DNA from: Ianthella basta
Lineage: Eukaryota > Porifera > Demospongiae > Verongiida > Ianthellidae
Assembly: GCA_964019415.1 (NCBI GenBank)
Contig: OZ025874.1
Location: 8,000,092 to 8,064,091, forward strand
Length of the DNA stretch: 64,000 bases
Direction: 5' to 3'
The notes beneath the pieces were generated by a model that saw only the letters and a program-made list of their open reading frames with translations, did not search any database and was not told where the DNA came from. This document shows positions 30,671-43,008 of this stretch, piece after piece (within the stretch, counting starts at the first letter, position 1; every line of letters starts with the position of its first letter). Position numbers and translations under genes: made by a program.

Positions 30671-31411
30671 TTGTGACTCTATCAACAATATATATGGTAA
30701 TCCTATTGATCCACCATTAGTGAGGGGGCAAGAAAGGGGAGCCCCAATTACTTCATTTGTATTTATGCAATATGCACAACTTCATTCAGTACATAAAACA
30801 AGTGCAGTTAGATGACAGCATCAGGTCACCTTCGTTAGTATGGATAAACTATCACAATTTGTACAGCAATCAACAGAATCCAAGGTAATGCTATCATCAC
30901 CCACCGATCGTCGCACTGATGTCGCCCTATAGGAATGTGCCAAATAAAAATGGCCACTTCTACGTTGTACATATGTACAGACCACCAGACCAATTCAAGT
31001 GAAATCATTCAGGTAGCTACACATCTGCCTTCATCAAAGGCAGCCTTAGCTATAGGTTGTCAAAGCATCTACTTTCAATTGACTAGCACATACCCATCAG
31101 AGACAGGCAATACTAATGCCCACATCCTGCATATGCATGGAACAATGCATAGCGCCTACTACATGCAGCAAGCATACCATTCAAAGGGTCTGTTTCAAGA
31201 CTTTCACACACAGAAGTACAAAAATAAGCAGCAAATTGTATTGCAGTCACTGACTCGACAACACATTAATTGTGCAGCTAAGCCAAGTCTGATGAAAAGA
31301 GTTTCTATTAATTGAGCAAAGTCTACTAAACTGTGTGTGGCCTAATGATATCAAAGTACACGTGATGAAAGTTTCCGTGATATTAGTCCCTGCCAGCCAA
31401 CCTGCAGCTGA
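30671..31411 (-). repeat. Conserved 3' flank of type I genes (copy before gene 3)
   Basis: This block of about 740 bases recurs before genes 5, 7, 8 and 9, at 36488-37227, 42269-43008, 45887-46623 and 50105-50842. It probably holds the 3' UTR and downstream region. A plus-strand frame of about 100 codons is open in all copies, but its differences change residues, so I do not call it a gene. Confidence 0.7.
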
Positions 31412-31897
31412 TCAGTAGTAAGAGCAGTACCAGTTGCAGCCATACTTCTTGCACGACCAAGAGTCATAGTAGCCACCACACTTGTTGCTGTAACCGTAGC
31501 TGTAGGACTTGCAGTAACACCTTTGCCTGCGATAGCCATAGCGCTTGTATCCATAACCATGGCTACCATACCGATTTCTGTATCCATAATGACTTTTGCG
31601 ATAAGAGCCATAAGATGGACTATAACGCCGATAATGTGACCCATGGCTAACACGCCGATAGGACCCATATCCATGCTTATAAGTAGGTGCAGCATCAGCA
31701 TCTGCATCGGCATCAGGATCTGCATCGGCATCAGGATCTGCGTCAGCATCGGCATCAGCATCAGCATCAGGATCTGCGTCAGCATCGGCATCTGCATCAG
31801 CATCCGGCTCTGGTACCGGGTCTGCTTTAGCAGACATGAAGACAGCTGTACCCAATAGTAGGGCAAGCAAGAAGATGTACTTGGTCTTCATTTTCAC
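31412..31897 (-). CDS. Secreted Tyr/Cys-rich peptide precursor 3 (type I)
   Basis: Single exon, 161 residues. Signal peptide [18 protein letters not shown] to AKA. Pro-region DP-VP-EP, then Asp-Ala pairs interrupted by three Asp-Pro pairs, ending AP before TYKHGYG. The mature part is about 95 residues, rich in Gly, Tyr, Ser, His and Arg. The C-terminal domain is C-x-C-x10-C-x8-C-x4-C-x3-C, as in gene 1. It differs from genes 5 and 7-9 in the spacing after CYC (10 rather than 13 residues). Its signal and promoter are otherwise close to theirs, so it is the oldest branch of that subgroup here. Confidence 0.85.
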   Translation of the reverse strand: MKMKTKYIFLLALLLGTAVFMSAKADPVPEPDADADADADADPDADADADADADPDADADPDADADADAAPTYKHGYGSYRRVSHGSHYRRYSPSYGSYRKSHYGYRNRYGSHGYGYKRYGYRRQRCYCKSYSYGYSNKCGGYYDSWSCKKYGCNWYCSYY

Positions 31898-32020
31898 CTT
31901 GCACAGTTAAGAGTCTTCACAGTATAGAGTGGACAATCTTCAACCTGGGCTTAGTGAGGGGAATTTCACTCTTTAGGATCTGGTGCTTCGGCAGCTTGAT
32001 TTTCATGGCAATGCTCACTC

Positions 32021-32188
32021 TATTTATACCTTTCTCCACTAGCAGCAGACAGAAACTGTTTGCAAGCCTTGTTAGACTTCTCAACGGAAGTTTAATTGGA
32101 AAGTAAAGGGTACATGAGTTAGGTGTAACTAACGGTACACATGTGTAACCGAGGGAGGGGTAGGTGGTGTTGACAGTCTACACCCCAC
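32021..32188 (-). promoter_or_regulatory. Promoter of peptide gene 3
   Basis: A TATA box (minus strand GGTATAAATA, 32030-32021) lies 124 bases before the ATG. The upstream box GGGAGGGGTAGGT with CTACACCCC (32151-32188) lies about 254 bases before the ATG. Confidence 0.7.
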
Positions 32189-32280
32189 AATGAAGACACA
32201 ACTGAGGAGTTATGAGGACAGGTCAGCGTGTGCATACACCTAACACTCAGGTAGGTTTCATCTCTTCACATGATATTTAC

Positions 32281-32823
32281 CAGTGGCGTAGCACCACACT
32301 TTTCAGTGGTCAGGCCAGTCACCAATATTTTAGTAACCTAATCAATATAACTAGCTAATATCATTGATTTCAAAACGGATATGTTTGCTTCCCTGAGGAA
32401 ATGGCACAGCACCCCCCCCCCCCCCCCCCCCATCAGGTGATACGAGCAGTGTGCAGGGCTGTAACAAAATCGTGAAGTGGAATAGGGAGGAAATTTATTT
32501 TGCCCTTACTCTTTTATTGAGCTGATGACGGCCAATTTCAACAGGTCGAATGACGTCATATGATGCAATGCAACAATAGCCGCCACATCGATTAGTGCGC
32601 ATAGTAGCCTATTGAAGTGATGCATTGCTAAAGCGTTTTTCTTTTAGTTTGAACCTATAGTCAAGTAAGTTTACAAGTTAATTCTTCTTTTATGGTTACA
32701 ACCTCCCCCCTAAGTCTGGAAGTGTGTGCAAACTGGCCAGCTTTGATTTTCAGAAAGTCTGTTTCTTGAGCAAAAAGTGGTCCAGCTTTGGCCGAACCGA
32801 CCAGACCGGGTGCTACGCCTATG
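32281..32823. mobile_element. 543-base DNA-transposon-like insertion
   Basis: The insertion has imperfect terminal inverted repeats (CAGTGGCGTAGCACC and CATAGGCGTAGCACC in inverted orientation) and a five-base target duplication TTTAC (32276-32280 and 32824-32828). The matching spacers after genes 5, 7, 8 and 9 (for example 38096-38115) are uninterrupted and carry TTTAC once, giving the empty site. It contains a run of 20 C (32412-32431). There is no coding capacity, so it is non-autonomous. Confidence 0.8.
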
Positions 32824-32828
32824 TTTAC

Positions 32829-33936
32829 TGTTGCAGTACTATTGTACTGTTAATACCTGATCGACAATACAAACAATATCCCACCGTAGTGTATGTAAAT
32901 ATCCAAAGTGATGATCAGCATACTGACAGTATTCTATATGTGTGCATGCGCTGGATACTTCTTGTGTGCTGATGTATGTAATATACTAAACTATGACTAT
33001 ATAATACATAGTGATACATAGTAACAGATTACAGCCACATTTATAGTACACAATCTCTCTTTGACTGTTTGACTGGTGCAACACCATGATGTCAACTAAC
33101 AGCTGTGAGATTACCTCAGCCAGGGCCAAACATCAAACACAGACAAGAGCAAATTATCATCTGCAGGCTAACCCATCCTACGTATATACACGTGACTCCT
33201 TCCGGATTAGGAGGGTAACAGGTGTATTGAATGGGATCCCCTAACCATTCATACCATGGCATCAGTTGCAGGACCCACCCCCTTCCACAAAACATATTGT
33301 ACATTCATCCACTGCAAGGATGTCACAACAACGTGGTGGAGTGATGTAATACAAGATATTCTGGTGCCCAGAATGTGGAAGAGTAGTATTAAGGATAAGA
33401 TTATCAGTACTTTCAATCAGTGGAATAATAAAACAGAATCCATTGCAATGCTTCCACAAATTAAATACACCAGCACTACGTTACAGTACATACAGTTAGG
33501 AAACTCACACAAACATCGAGGTTTTAACAGCCTACACAGATGCCTTATAGTAGCAGCCACAGGCTGACATAGCATCTAAATGAACGTGCTCTTGACTAAA
33601 TTATGATTATATTTGGAAGCAGAGGAGACAATAACAATATCTGCTCCAGACATCCACGGCGCACTGTGTATCACCTGCTATCTGCTAGTACATACATGTA
33701 CCATTCAGTGAGTGAACTTCGATAATTCAGTAACAAAATACCATTACAGCTTCCTTTCTGGTGATTCAGTCATGCACTGGGTCAACTACACATAACACTG
33801 TGCAGCTATGCCGAGCCTGACTAAGAGAGTCTGTGTGCGAGCCTAGAGAGAGTTAACTGTTTGTGGGCTTAGTAAGAGGAAATTATAATGTGTCGGGTGT
33901 TCCAGTATCCACTCTTGCCAGCCAACCTGCAGCTGA
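32829..33936. repeat. Array spacer between type I promoter and type II 3' end
   Basis: Recurs at about 38100-39215 and 51700-52818, and truncated at 43860-44162 and 47460-47765. A plus-strand frame of 103 codons (33256-33567 and its copies) is open in the three full copies. Its differences are mostly residue-changing and no family is recognised, so it is not called a gene. Confidence 0.6.
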
Positions 33937-34437
33937 CTAATAATAGTAACATGACCAGTTGCATCCGTAACTCTTGCAGCTCCAGGAGTTGTAGTAGCTA
34001 CCACACTTGCTGTAACGAGAACTGCCGTAGTAATTAGAGTAGGCCTTGCACACACACCTGCGGCGCTTGGGGACGCACTTGCAGCCACTGTGATCCAAGC
34101 GGTAGCCATAGGAGCACTTCCTGGAGCATACACACTTCTTGTAGTAGTTGTTCCAAGAGTAGGGTGAGTAGCACCTGGGTTTGCACGTGCAGCTATGGTA
34201 GTCCAACTTGTAGCCGTAGTAGCATTTCCTGGAGCACACGCATTTCCTGTAGTAGCTGTTCCAGCTGTAGTAAGAGGGGCACCTTTGCCGATAATGAGAA
34301 GTGTGGTAATAAGGATAGGTTGGATCAGCATCAGCATCAGCATCAGCATCCGCATCAGCATCCACATCAGGCTCTGGTTCAGGATCCGCTTTAGCAACAA
34401 AGACGGCAGTACCACAGAATAGGGCAAGCAAGAAGAT
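33937..34437 (-). pseudogene. Peptide gene 4 (type II, two modules) lacking start and promoter
   Basis: The coding part matches genes 6 and 10: the later half of the signal peptide (FLLALFCGTAVFVAKA), DP-EP-EP, Asp-Ala pairs, two six-cysteine modules and the terminal domain. At about 34437 homology breaks off inside the signal peptide. The next bases match sequence that lies about 590 bases further upstream in the gene 6 unit (near 40344). The usual MKMK start, leader, TATA box and G-rich box are therefore deleted. The frame stays open by chance to an ATG at 34614. The pro-region also has one Asp-Val pair, breaking the X-Ala/X-Pro rule kept by all other members. Likely a dead or re-promoted copy. 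Confidence 0.75.
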
Positions 34438-36487
34438 TAATAATTTCTTCCAGGAAATATGCCAATTGTACATCGTGTGCACATGTGAGAGTAATAAGTA
34501 GTCACAACTATTATTATTCAAAATAAATGCAAAAGCACCTCTATTTGCACACCCTGTAGATATAGTCATGCAAATGTGCACAGCTGTCAACAGAGCCCAG
34601 TGAAATGCTGCCACTACCTACAGCTGCTACATACATACATACATACAAACATACATACATTTCATTCAAATCAGATGGTTCAGCAATATCTACATAGGCC
34701 ATTCACAGCTGCCTTCATCACTGGCAGCCATAGGCTGTCATAGTGATATTCGGCTAGCAGGTGGCAGCAATCCGCAGAAGAACATATGTTGCCATACCTT
34801 AAGAGTAGGATATTTCACCAGTTCAATGTGATACTCATAAAGCTAGTGGTACCTAGTGACTGCTAAAAGCTAATATCCTCTCCTTGTGTCAGCTAGCTTC
34901 TACGTAGAGCTTCCACAACTCAATAGTATTATTCAATTGTGCCTGAGGTACTTCATGATTGGTTCCTGACTAACCGATGACACATCAACTTTATGTACGT
35001 ACTACGATTAAGGGGGTGAATCTTAATCGAAATCTAACAGCAGTTCATAGAACACTAACAGACACAAAAGAACATAAAAAAGGTAAACAGATACACACTG
35101 TACAGCAGTCTGAACGAATACATACAATCCCTTGTTATTAGCACCAAATGGGAAAACACCCAGTTGCTGGAGTGAGGCAACCTATATAGTGTACATCAAA
35201 GACACACCTATCCCACATGTGGTGGTCAGTCTAGGTCAGTACTTGGACTTCAGTGCCAGCACAACTGTGGGTGGATGCAGTGTCACTATACAGAATACAT
35301 GCAAGGAGAGGGAGTGCCTGCTTGCTGTCATCAGCAATGACAGAGTATGCAAGTAGAAGAAGAGGTTGCTGTTTGTAGCTCTCAGGATGACCTTAAACTA
35401 ATGAGCTCTTATGGAATGGTCACATGACTGAGAAGTAAAACACATAATACACTTAGTAAGCATGACATAACTTCTATTTACTCCTAGACATTTGTATGCA
35501 AACAATAAGTGCTGCACTGTGTTATTGTTGCAATTGACATTTACATTACTATTATTGTCATGTTAAATGGTAAAATGTTATCTCTATATATAATTTGGTA
35601 GAGCTCAAATCCTATGTTCACAAACTCCTCATGCAGTTTGCGCGCGATTGACACGAAACTCGGGATTATTACAGAGCGCCGCATGGTGATGGTTATAAGG
35701 GGGTAGACGGAAGATGATTCGCTGCGCCTACGAAGAACGCCGCACGTTTTCCCTTTGTTATGGAAAAAGACGCCATGTTTTTGTTCGTTTATGGTCTGCG
35801 TATACAGGATTCTGGTTACTAAACGTTTCAAAACGCGGCACCATGCCAAAGGGAGATCGCTCGCGCTCTGCCATGCAACAGCGCTACAGCTAACACTGTC
35901 TGTGGCACCATACTGATGTAAATCAGATGCAATATGAGACTAAAATGCGGCAACATGGTAAACCTCTTCCTTCTGTGAAGCAACAGAGCTGCAGCCAACA
36001 CAATCTATGGCACCATTCTGATATACATCAGCTACAATATGAGTCTACAATGCAGCAACATCATAGACCTCTTCCTTCTGTGAGCATGTTGCTGCTTTTG
36101 CATATCCAATATCAGTGCATGCAAGATTCCACTTATTCTGGGTGATTCTCTGTCCACATCATGCTACACACAGCATCGCCTGCAACACGCATGCATAGCT
36201 ATGATTGCAGCCTACCAGCTGGCATACCCACACAATCATAAGCCACACTGTCGTGGAGCAGCTATCGTACAGCAGCCATCGTGGAGGCGCCGGAGCAGGG
36301 AAGCCTGCCGAAGGCGGGCTTTCCTGCTAGTTCAGTATACAACTGCCTAAACATGGAGTCATTTGCAGCTGTTTCTTATACAAATTGTGTAAACTGTGTA
36401 CTTTGATACCAGAAACAGCTGCAAGTGACCCAAATGTTTGGACAAGAATTTCACCTAGTACTACAGTAGTGTAGTTCATATGATGGC
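34438..36487. repeat. Array spacer upstream of type II genes, copy 1
   Basis: Contains the segment homologous to 40344-42268, 44580-45886, 48180-50104 and 54000-55250. Within it, 35147-35356 is a recurrent module of about 200 bases with an open frame (KDTPIPHVVVSLGQYLDF). Part of this spacer, 35585-36330, is not shared with the other units and may be an insertion. No gene is supported. Confidence 0.5.
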
Positions 36488-37227
36488 GTGACTCTATCAA
36501 CAATATATATGATAATCCTATTGATCCACCATTAGTGAGGGGGCAAGAAAGGGGAGTCCCAATTACTTCATATGTATTTAATGAGATGCAATATGCACAA
36601 CTTCATTCAGTACATAAAACAAGTGCAGTTAGATGACAGCATCAGGTCACCTTCGTTAGTATGGATAAACTATCACAACTTGCACAGCAATCAACAGAAT
36701 CCAAGGCAATGCTATCATCACCCACCGATCGTCACACTGACGTCGCCCATATAGGAATGTGCCCAATAAAAATGGCCACTTCTACGTTGTACATATGTAC
36801 AGACCACCAGACCAATTCAAGTGAAATCATTCAGGTAGCTACACATCTGCCTTCATCAAAGGCAGCCTTAGGTTGTCAAAGCATCTACTTTCAATTGACT
36901 AGCACATACCCATCAGAGACAGGCAATACTAATGCCCACATCCTGCATATGCATGGAACAATGCATAGCGCCTACTACATGCAGCGAGCATACCATTCAA
37001 AGGGTCTGTTTCAAGACTTTCACACACAGGAGTACAAAAATAAGCAGCACATTGTATTGCAGTCAATGACTCGACAACACATTAATTGTGCAGCTAAGCC
37101 AAGTCTGATGAAAAGAGTTTTTATTAATTGAGCAAAGTCTACTAAACTGTGTGTGGCCTAATGATATCAAAGTAAAAGTGATGAAAGTTTCCGTGATATT
37201 CGTCCCCGTCAGCCAACCTGCAGCTGA

Positions 37228-37722
37228 TCAGTAGTAAGAGCAGTACCAGTAGCAGCCATACTTCTTGCACTTCCAAGGGTCATAGTAGCCACCACACTTG
37301 TCCTTATTGTCCTTATAGTACTTGGAGTAGGACTTGCAGTAACACTTTTGCTTGCGATAGCCATAGCCATAGCCATAGCGCTTGTATCCATAACCATGGC
37401 TACCATACCGATTTCTGTATCCATAATGACTTTTGCGATAAGAGCCATAAGATGGACTATAACCCCGATAATGTGACCCATGGCTACCATGCCGATAGGA
37501 CCCATATCCATGCTTATAAGTAGGTGCAGCATCAGCATCTGCATCGGCATCAGGATCTGCATCGGCATCAGGATCTGCGTCAGCATCGGCATCTGCATCT
37601 GCATCTGCATCTGCATCTGCATCTGCATCCGGCTCTGGTACCGGGTCTGCTTTAGCAGACATGAAGACAGCTGTACCCAATAGTAGGGCAAGCAAGAAGA
37701 TGTACTTGGTCTTCATTTTCAC
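37228..37722 (-). CDS. Secreted Tyr/Cys-rich peptide precursor 5 (type I)
   Basis: Single exon, 164 residues; the protein is identical to that of gene 7. Signal peptide to AKA, then DP-VP-EP, Asp-Ala pairs with two Asp-Pro pairs, ending AP before TYKHGYG. The mature Gly/Tyr/His/Arg-rich part includes a short YGYGYGYR run not present in gene 3. The C-terminal domain is C-x-C-x13-C-x8-C-x4-C-x3-C-SYY, with KDNKDK in the first loop. Upstream (higher coordinates) is the intact type II gene 6, so this unit is complete. Confidence 0.85.
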   Translation of the reverse strand: MKMKTKYIFLLALLLGTAVFMSAKADPVPEPDADADADADADADADADADPDADADPDADADADAAPTYKHGYGSYRHGSHGSHYRGYSPSYGSYRKSHYGYRNRYGSHGYGYKRYGYGYGYRKQKCYCKSYSKYYKDNKDKCGGYYDPWKCKKYGCYWYCSYY

Positions 37723-37844
37723 CTTGCACAGTTAAGACTCTTCACAGTATAGAGTGGACAATCTTCAACCTGGGCTTAGTGAGGGGAATTTCACTCTTTA
37801 GGATCTGGTGCTTCGGCAGCTTGATTTTCATGGCAATGCTCACT

Positions 37845-38012
37845 CTATTTATACCTTTTCTCCACTAGAAGCTGACAGAAACTGTTTGCAAACCTAGTTA
37901 GACTTCTCAACGGAAGTTTAATTGGAGAGTAAAGGGTACATGAGTTAGGTGTAACTAACACTACACATGTGTGACAGGGAAGGGGTAGGTGGTGTTGACA
38001 GTCTACACCCCA
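37845..38012 (-). promoter_or_regulatory. Promoter of peptide gene 5
   Basis: The TATA box (37855-37845, minus GGTATAAATAG) is 123 bases, and the G-rich box (about 37978-38012) about 256 bases, before the ATG. Confidence 0.7.
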
Positions 38013-39215
38013 CAATGAAGACACAGCTGAGGAGTTCTGAGGACAGGTCAGCATCTGCATACACCTGACACTCAAGAATGTTTCATCTCTTTACATCACA
38101 TTTACTATTGCAGTACTATTGTACTGTTAATACCTGACAATACAAACAATATCCCACCGTAGTGTATGTTAATATCCAAAGTGATGATCAGCATACTGAC
38201 AGTATTCTATATGTGTGCATGCGCTGGATACTTCTTGTGTGCTGATGTATGTAATATACTAAACTATGACTATATAATACATAGTGATACATAGTAACAG
38301 AAAACAGTCACATTTATAGTACACAATCTCTCTTTGACTGTTTGACTGGTGCAACACCATGATGTCAACTAACAGCTGTGAAATTACCTCAGCCAGGGCC
38401 AAACATCAAACACAGGCAAGAGCAAATTATCATCTGCAGGCCGACCCATCCTACGTATATACACGTGACTCCTTCCGGATTAGGAAGGTAACAGGTGTAT
38501 TGAATGGGATCCCCTAACCATTCATACCATGGCATCAGTTGCAGGACCCACCCCCTGCCACAAAACATATTGTACATTCATCCACTGCCAGGATGTCACA
38601 ACAACGTGGTGGAGTGATGTAATACAAGATATTCTGGTGCCCGGAATGTGGAAGAATAGCATTAAGGATACTATTATCAGTACTTCCAGTCAGTGGAATA
38701 ATAAAACAGAATCCATTGCAATGCTTCCACAAATTAAATACACCAGCACTACGTTACAGTACATACAGTTAGGAAACTCACACAAACATCGAGGTTTTAA
38801 CAGCCTACACAGATGCCTTATAGTAGCAGCCACAGGCTGACATAGCATCTAAATGCACGTGCGCTTGATTAAATTATGATGGTAATTATATTTGGAGGCA
38901 GAGGAGACAATAACAATATCTGCTCCAGACATCCACGGTGCACTGTGTATCACCTGCTATCTGCTAGTACATACATGTGCCATTCAGTGAGTGAACTTCA
39001 ATAATTCAGTAACAAAATACCTTTACAGCTTCCTTACTGGTGATTCAGTCATGCACTGAATCAACTACACATAACACTGTGCAGCTACGCCGAGCCTGAC
39101 TAAGAGAGTCTGTGTGTGAGCCTAGAGAGAATTGACTGTTTGTGGGCCTAGTAATAGGAAATTATAATGTGTCGGGTGTTCCAGTATCCACTCTTGCCAG
39201 CCAACCTGCAGCTGA

Positions 39216-39767
39216 CTAATAATAGTAACATGACCAGTTGCATCCGTACTTCTTGCAGCTCCAGGAGTTGTAGTAGCTACCACACTTGCTGTAACGAGAA
39301 CTGCCGTAGTAATTAGAGTAGGCCTTGCACACACACCTGCGGCGCTTGGGGACGCACTTGCAGCCATTGTGGTCCAAGCGGTAGCCATAGGAGCACTTCC
39401 TGGAGCATACACACTTCTTGTAGTAGTTGTTCCAAGAGTAGGGTGAGTAGCACCTGGGTTTGCACGTGCAGCTATGGTAGTCCAACTTGTAGCCGTAGTA
39501 GCATTTCCTGGAGCACACACATTTCCTGTAGTAGCTGTTCCAGCTGTAGTAAGAGGGGCACCTTCGCCGATAATGAGAAGTGTGGTAATAAGTATATGTT
39601 GGATCAGCATCAGCATCCGCATCGGCATCAGCATCCGCATCAGCATCGGCATCGGCATCAGCATCGGCCTCAGCATCGGCATCAGGCTCTGGTTCAGGAT
39701 CCGCTTTAGCAACAAAGACGGCAGTGCCACAGAATAGGGCAAGCAAGAAGATAACCTTCATCTTCAT
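39216..39767 (-). CDS. Secreted Cys-module peptide precursor 6 (type II, two modules)
   Basis: Single exon, 183 residues. Signal peptide [18 protein letters not shown] to AKA. Pro-region DP-EP-EP, then Asp-Ala pairs with one Glu-Ala, ending DP before TYTYYH. Two modules C-x12-C-x-C-x3-C-x10-C-x-C are followed by a basic PKRRR linker and the terminal domain C-x-C-x14-C-x8-C-x4-C-x3-C-YYY. It has fewer Asp-Ala pairs than gene 10, which is otherwise very similar, so the hexamer tract coding for the pro-region changes length quickly. Confidence 0.85.
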   Translation of the reverse strand: MKMKVIFLLALFCGTAVFVAKADPEPEPDADAEADADADADADADADADADADADPTYTYYHTSHYRRRCPSYYSWNSYYRKCVCSRKCYYGYKLDYHSCTCKPRCYSPYSWNNYYKKCVCSRKCSYGYRLDHNGCKCVPKRRRCVCKAYSNYYGSSRYSKCGSYYNSWSCKKYGCNWSCYYY

Positions 39768-39892
39768 TTTTGCCTTCCTTAGGTATGAATCTTCACTGCG
39801 TGGAGAAAATGATCTTCAACCAGTGCTTGGCTTTAAGACGTTGCCCTTAGGTCTGTTGCTCTGGAAGTTGACTTTCTGGGTCAAGCTGAGTT

Positions 39893-40058
39893 CCTTTATA
39901 CCTTTCATCAACTAGCAACAGACAGAAACTCTGTGGCTGCTCAGATGGAACAATGGCCAATAGTTACACAGTAGGTGCCAATGTTTGCACACACAAAATG
40001 AACTGCATATCTCTTGTATAGGAGGAGGGGGGGAGTTAAGACTTATAGTCTTCACCCC
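39893..40058 (-). promoter_or_regulatory. Promoter of peptide gene 6
   Basis: The TATA box (minus GGTATAAAGG, 39902-39893) is 126 bases before the ATG. The G-rich box (40021-40058, with a 7-G run and CTTCACCCC) is about 254 bases before it. Confidence 0.65.
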
Positions 40059-42268
40059 TTAGCACGATATTTCATGCGCAATGACAGGTGAGGGATATAG
40101 GTCTTGTGATTATTCCACTGGCAGGTTGAAATGAATTGGAACACACACTAGTTAATAGTGAAACACGAAGAGGTACCTTAGTCCCAAGAAGTAAGTACAT
40201 TGCTTGCCATTGGCTCTCAACAGCAAATCAACATTACCACATACCGTAAGACTTTCATGCATCAAATGGAATATAGTAAGTGTGCTTGGTACAGTTTCAG
40301 GGTTAGGGTCTCACAGCAGCTACATACATTGTAGGAGACACGATAATAATTTCTTCCAGGAAATATGCCAATTGTACATCGTGTGCACATGTGAGAGTAA
40401 TAAGTAGTCACAACTATTATTATTCAAAATAAATGCAAAAGCATCTCTATTTGCACACCCTGTAGATATAGTCATGCAAATGTGCACAGCTGTCAACAGA
40501 GCCCAGTGAAATGCTGCCACTACCTACAGCTGCTACATACATACATACATACAAACATACATACATTTCATTCATTGGTTCAGCAATATCTATACAGGCC
40601 ATTCACAGCTGCCTTCATCACTGGCAGCCATAGGCTGTCATAGTGATATTCGGCTAGCAGGTGGTAGCAATCCGCAGAAGAAAATGTGTTACCATACCTT
40701 AAGAGTAGGATATTTCACCAGTTCACTGTGATACACATAAAGCTAGTGGTACCTAGTGACTGCTAAGAGCTAATATCCTCTCCTTGTGTCAGCTAGCTTC
40801 TACATAGAGCTTCCACAACCAAATAGTATTATTTAATTGTGCCGGAGGTACTTCATGATTGGTTCCTGACTAACCGATGACACATCAACTTCATGCACGT
40901 ACTATGATTAAGGGGGTGAATCTTAATTTTAATCTAACAGCAGTTCATAGTCCACTAACAGATACAAAGAACATAAAAAAGGCGAACAGATACACACTGT
41001 ACAGCAGTCTGAACGAATACATACAATCCCTTGTTATTAGCACCACATTAAATGGGAAAACACCCAGTTGCTGGAGTGAGACAACCTACAAGTGTACATC
41101 AAAGACACACCTATCCCACATGTGGTCAGTCTAGGTAAGTACTTGGACTTCAGTGCCAGCACAACTGTGGCTGGGTGCAGTGTCACTATACAGAATACAT
41201 GCAAGGAGAGGGAGTGCCTGCTTGCTGCCATCAGCAATGCCAGAGTATGCAAGTAGAAGAAGAGGTTGCTGTTTGTAGCTCTCAGGATGACCATAAACTA
41301 ATGAGCTCCTATTGAATGGTCACATGACTGAGAAGTAAAACACATAATACACTTAGTAAGCGTGACATAACTTCTATTTACTCCTAGACATTTGTATGCA
41401 AACAATAAGTGCTGCACTGTGTACGTGTCTACGTATAGCTTCCACAACCCAATAGTATTATTTAATTGTGCCAGAGGTACTTCATGATTGCTTCCTGACT
41501 AACTGATGACACATCAACTTCATGTACGTACTACGATTAAGGGGGTGAATCTTAATCTAAACAGCAGTTCAAAGAACACTGACAGATGCAATGAACATAA
41601 AAAAGGTGAACAGATACACACTGTACAGCAGTCTGAACGAATACATACAATGCCTTGTTATTAGCACCGTACTAAATGGGAAAACACCCAGTTACTGGAG
41701 TGAGGCAACCTACAAAGTGTACATCAAAGACACACCTATCCCACATGTGGTGGTCAGTCTAGGTAAGTACTTAGACTTCAGAGCCAGCACAACTGTGGGT
41801 GGATGCAGTGTCACTATACAGAATATATATACATGCAAGGAGAGGGAGTGCCTGCTTGCTGTCATCAGCAATGACAGAGTATACAAGTAGAAGAAGAGGT
41901 TGCTGTTTGTAGCTCTCAGGATTCCTTTAAACTAATGAGCTCTTATTGAATGGTCACATGACTGAGAAGTAAAACACATAATACACTTAGTAAGCGTGAC
42001 ATAACTTCTATTTACTCCTAGACATTTGTATGCGAACAATAAGTGCTGCACTGTGTTATTGTTGCAATTGACATTTACATTAATATTATTGTCATGTTAA
42101 ATGGTAAAATGTTATTCACTATACAACTGCCTAAACATGGAGTCATTTGCAGCTGTTTCTTATACAGATTGTGTAAATTGTGTACTTTGATACCAGAAAC
42201 AGCTGCAAGTGACCCAAATGTTTGGACAAGAATTTCACCTAGTACCACAGTAGTGTAGTTCATATGAT
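40059..42268. repeat. Array spacer upstream of type II genes, copy 2 (with internal duplication)
   Basis: About 600 bases are present twice in tandem here (about 40800-41420 and 41421-41950), each holding the module of about 200 bases with an open frame. The same doubling occurs at 48640-49800. No gene is supported. Confidence 0.55.
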
Positions 42269-43008
42269 GGCGTGACTCTATCAACAATATATATGATAAT
42301 CCTATTGATCCACCATTAGTGAGGGGGCAAGAAAGGGGAGCCCCAATTACTTCATATGTATTTAATGAGATGCAATATGCACAACTTCATTCAGTACATA
42401 AAACAAGTGCAGTTAGATGACAGCATCAGGTCACCTTCGTTAGTATGGATAAACTATCACAATTTGTACAGCAATCAACAGAATCCAAGGCAATGCTATC
42501 ATCACCCACCAATCGTCACACTGACATCACCCTATAGGAATGTGCCCAATAAAAATGGCCACTTCTACGTTGTACATATGTACAGACCATCAGACAAATT
42601 CAAGTGAAATCAACTATACATCTGCCTTCCTCAAAGGCAGCCTTAGCTATAGGTTGTCAAAGCATCTACTTTCAATTGACTAGCACTTACCCATCAGAGA
42701 CAGGCAATACTAATGCCCACATCCTGCATATGCATGGAACAATGCATAGCGCCTACTACATGCAGCGAGCATACCATTCAAAGGGTCTGTTTCAAGACTT
42801 TCACACACAGGAGTACAAAAATAAGCAGCACATTGTATTGCAGTCAATGACTCGACAACACATTAATTGTGCAGCTAAGCCAAGTCTGATGAAAAGAGTT
42901 TTTATTAATTGAGCAAAGTCTACTAAACTGTGTGTGGCCTAATGATATCAAAGTAAATGTGATGAAAGTTCCCGTGATATTCGTCCCCGCCAGCCAACCT
43001 GCAGCTGA

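Noticed and set aside
30935-31315. Plus-strand frames of 100-156 codons after each type I gene (five copies)
   Set aside because: They are conserved only because the units are recent duplicates; the differences between copies mostly change residues, and the homologous region after gene 1 is not open.
33256-33567. Plus-strand 103-codon frame in three spacers
   Set aside because: No recognisable family or promoter, and mostly residue-changing differences between copies.
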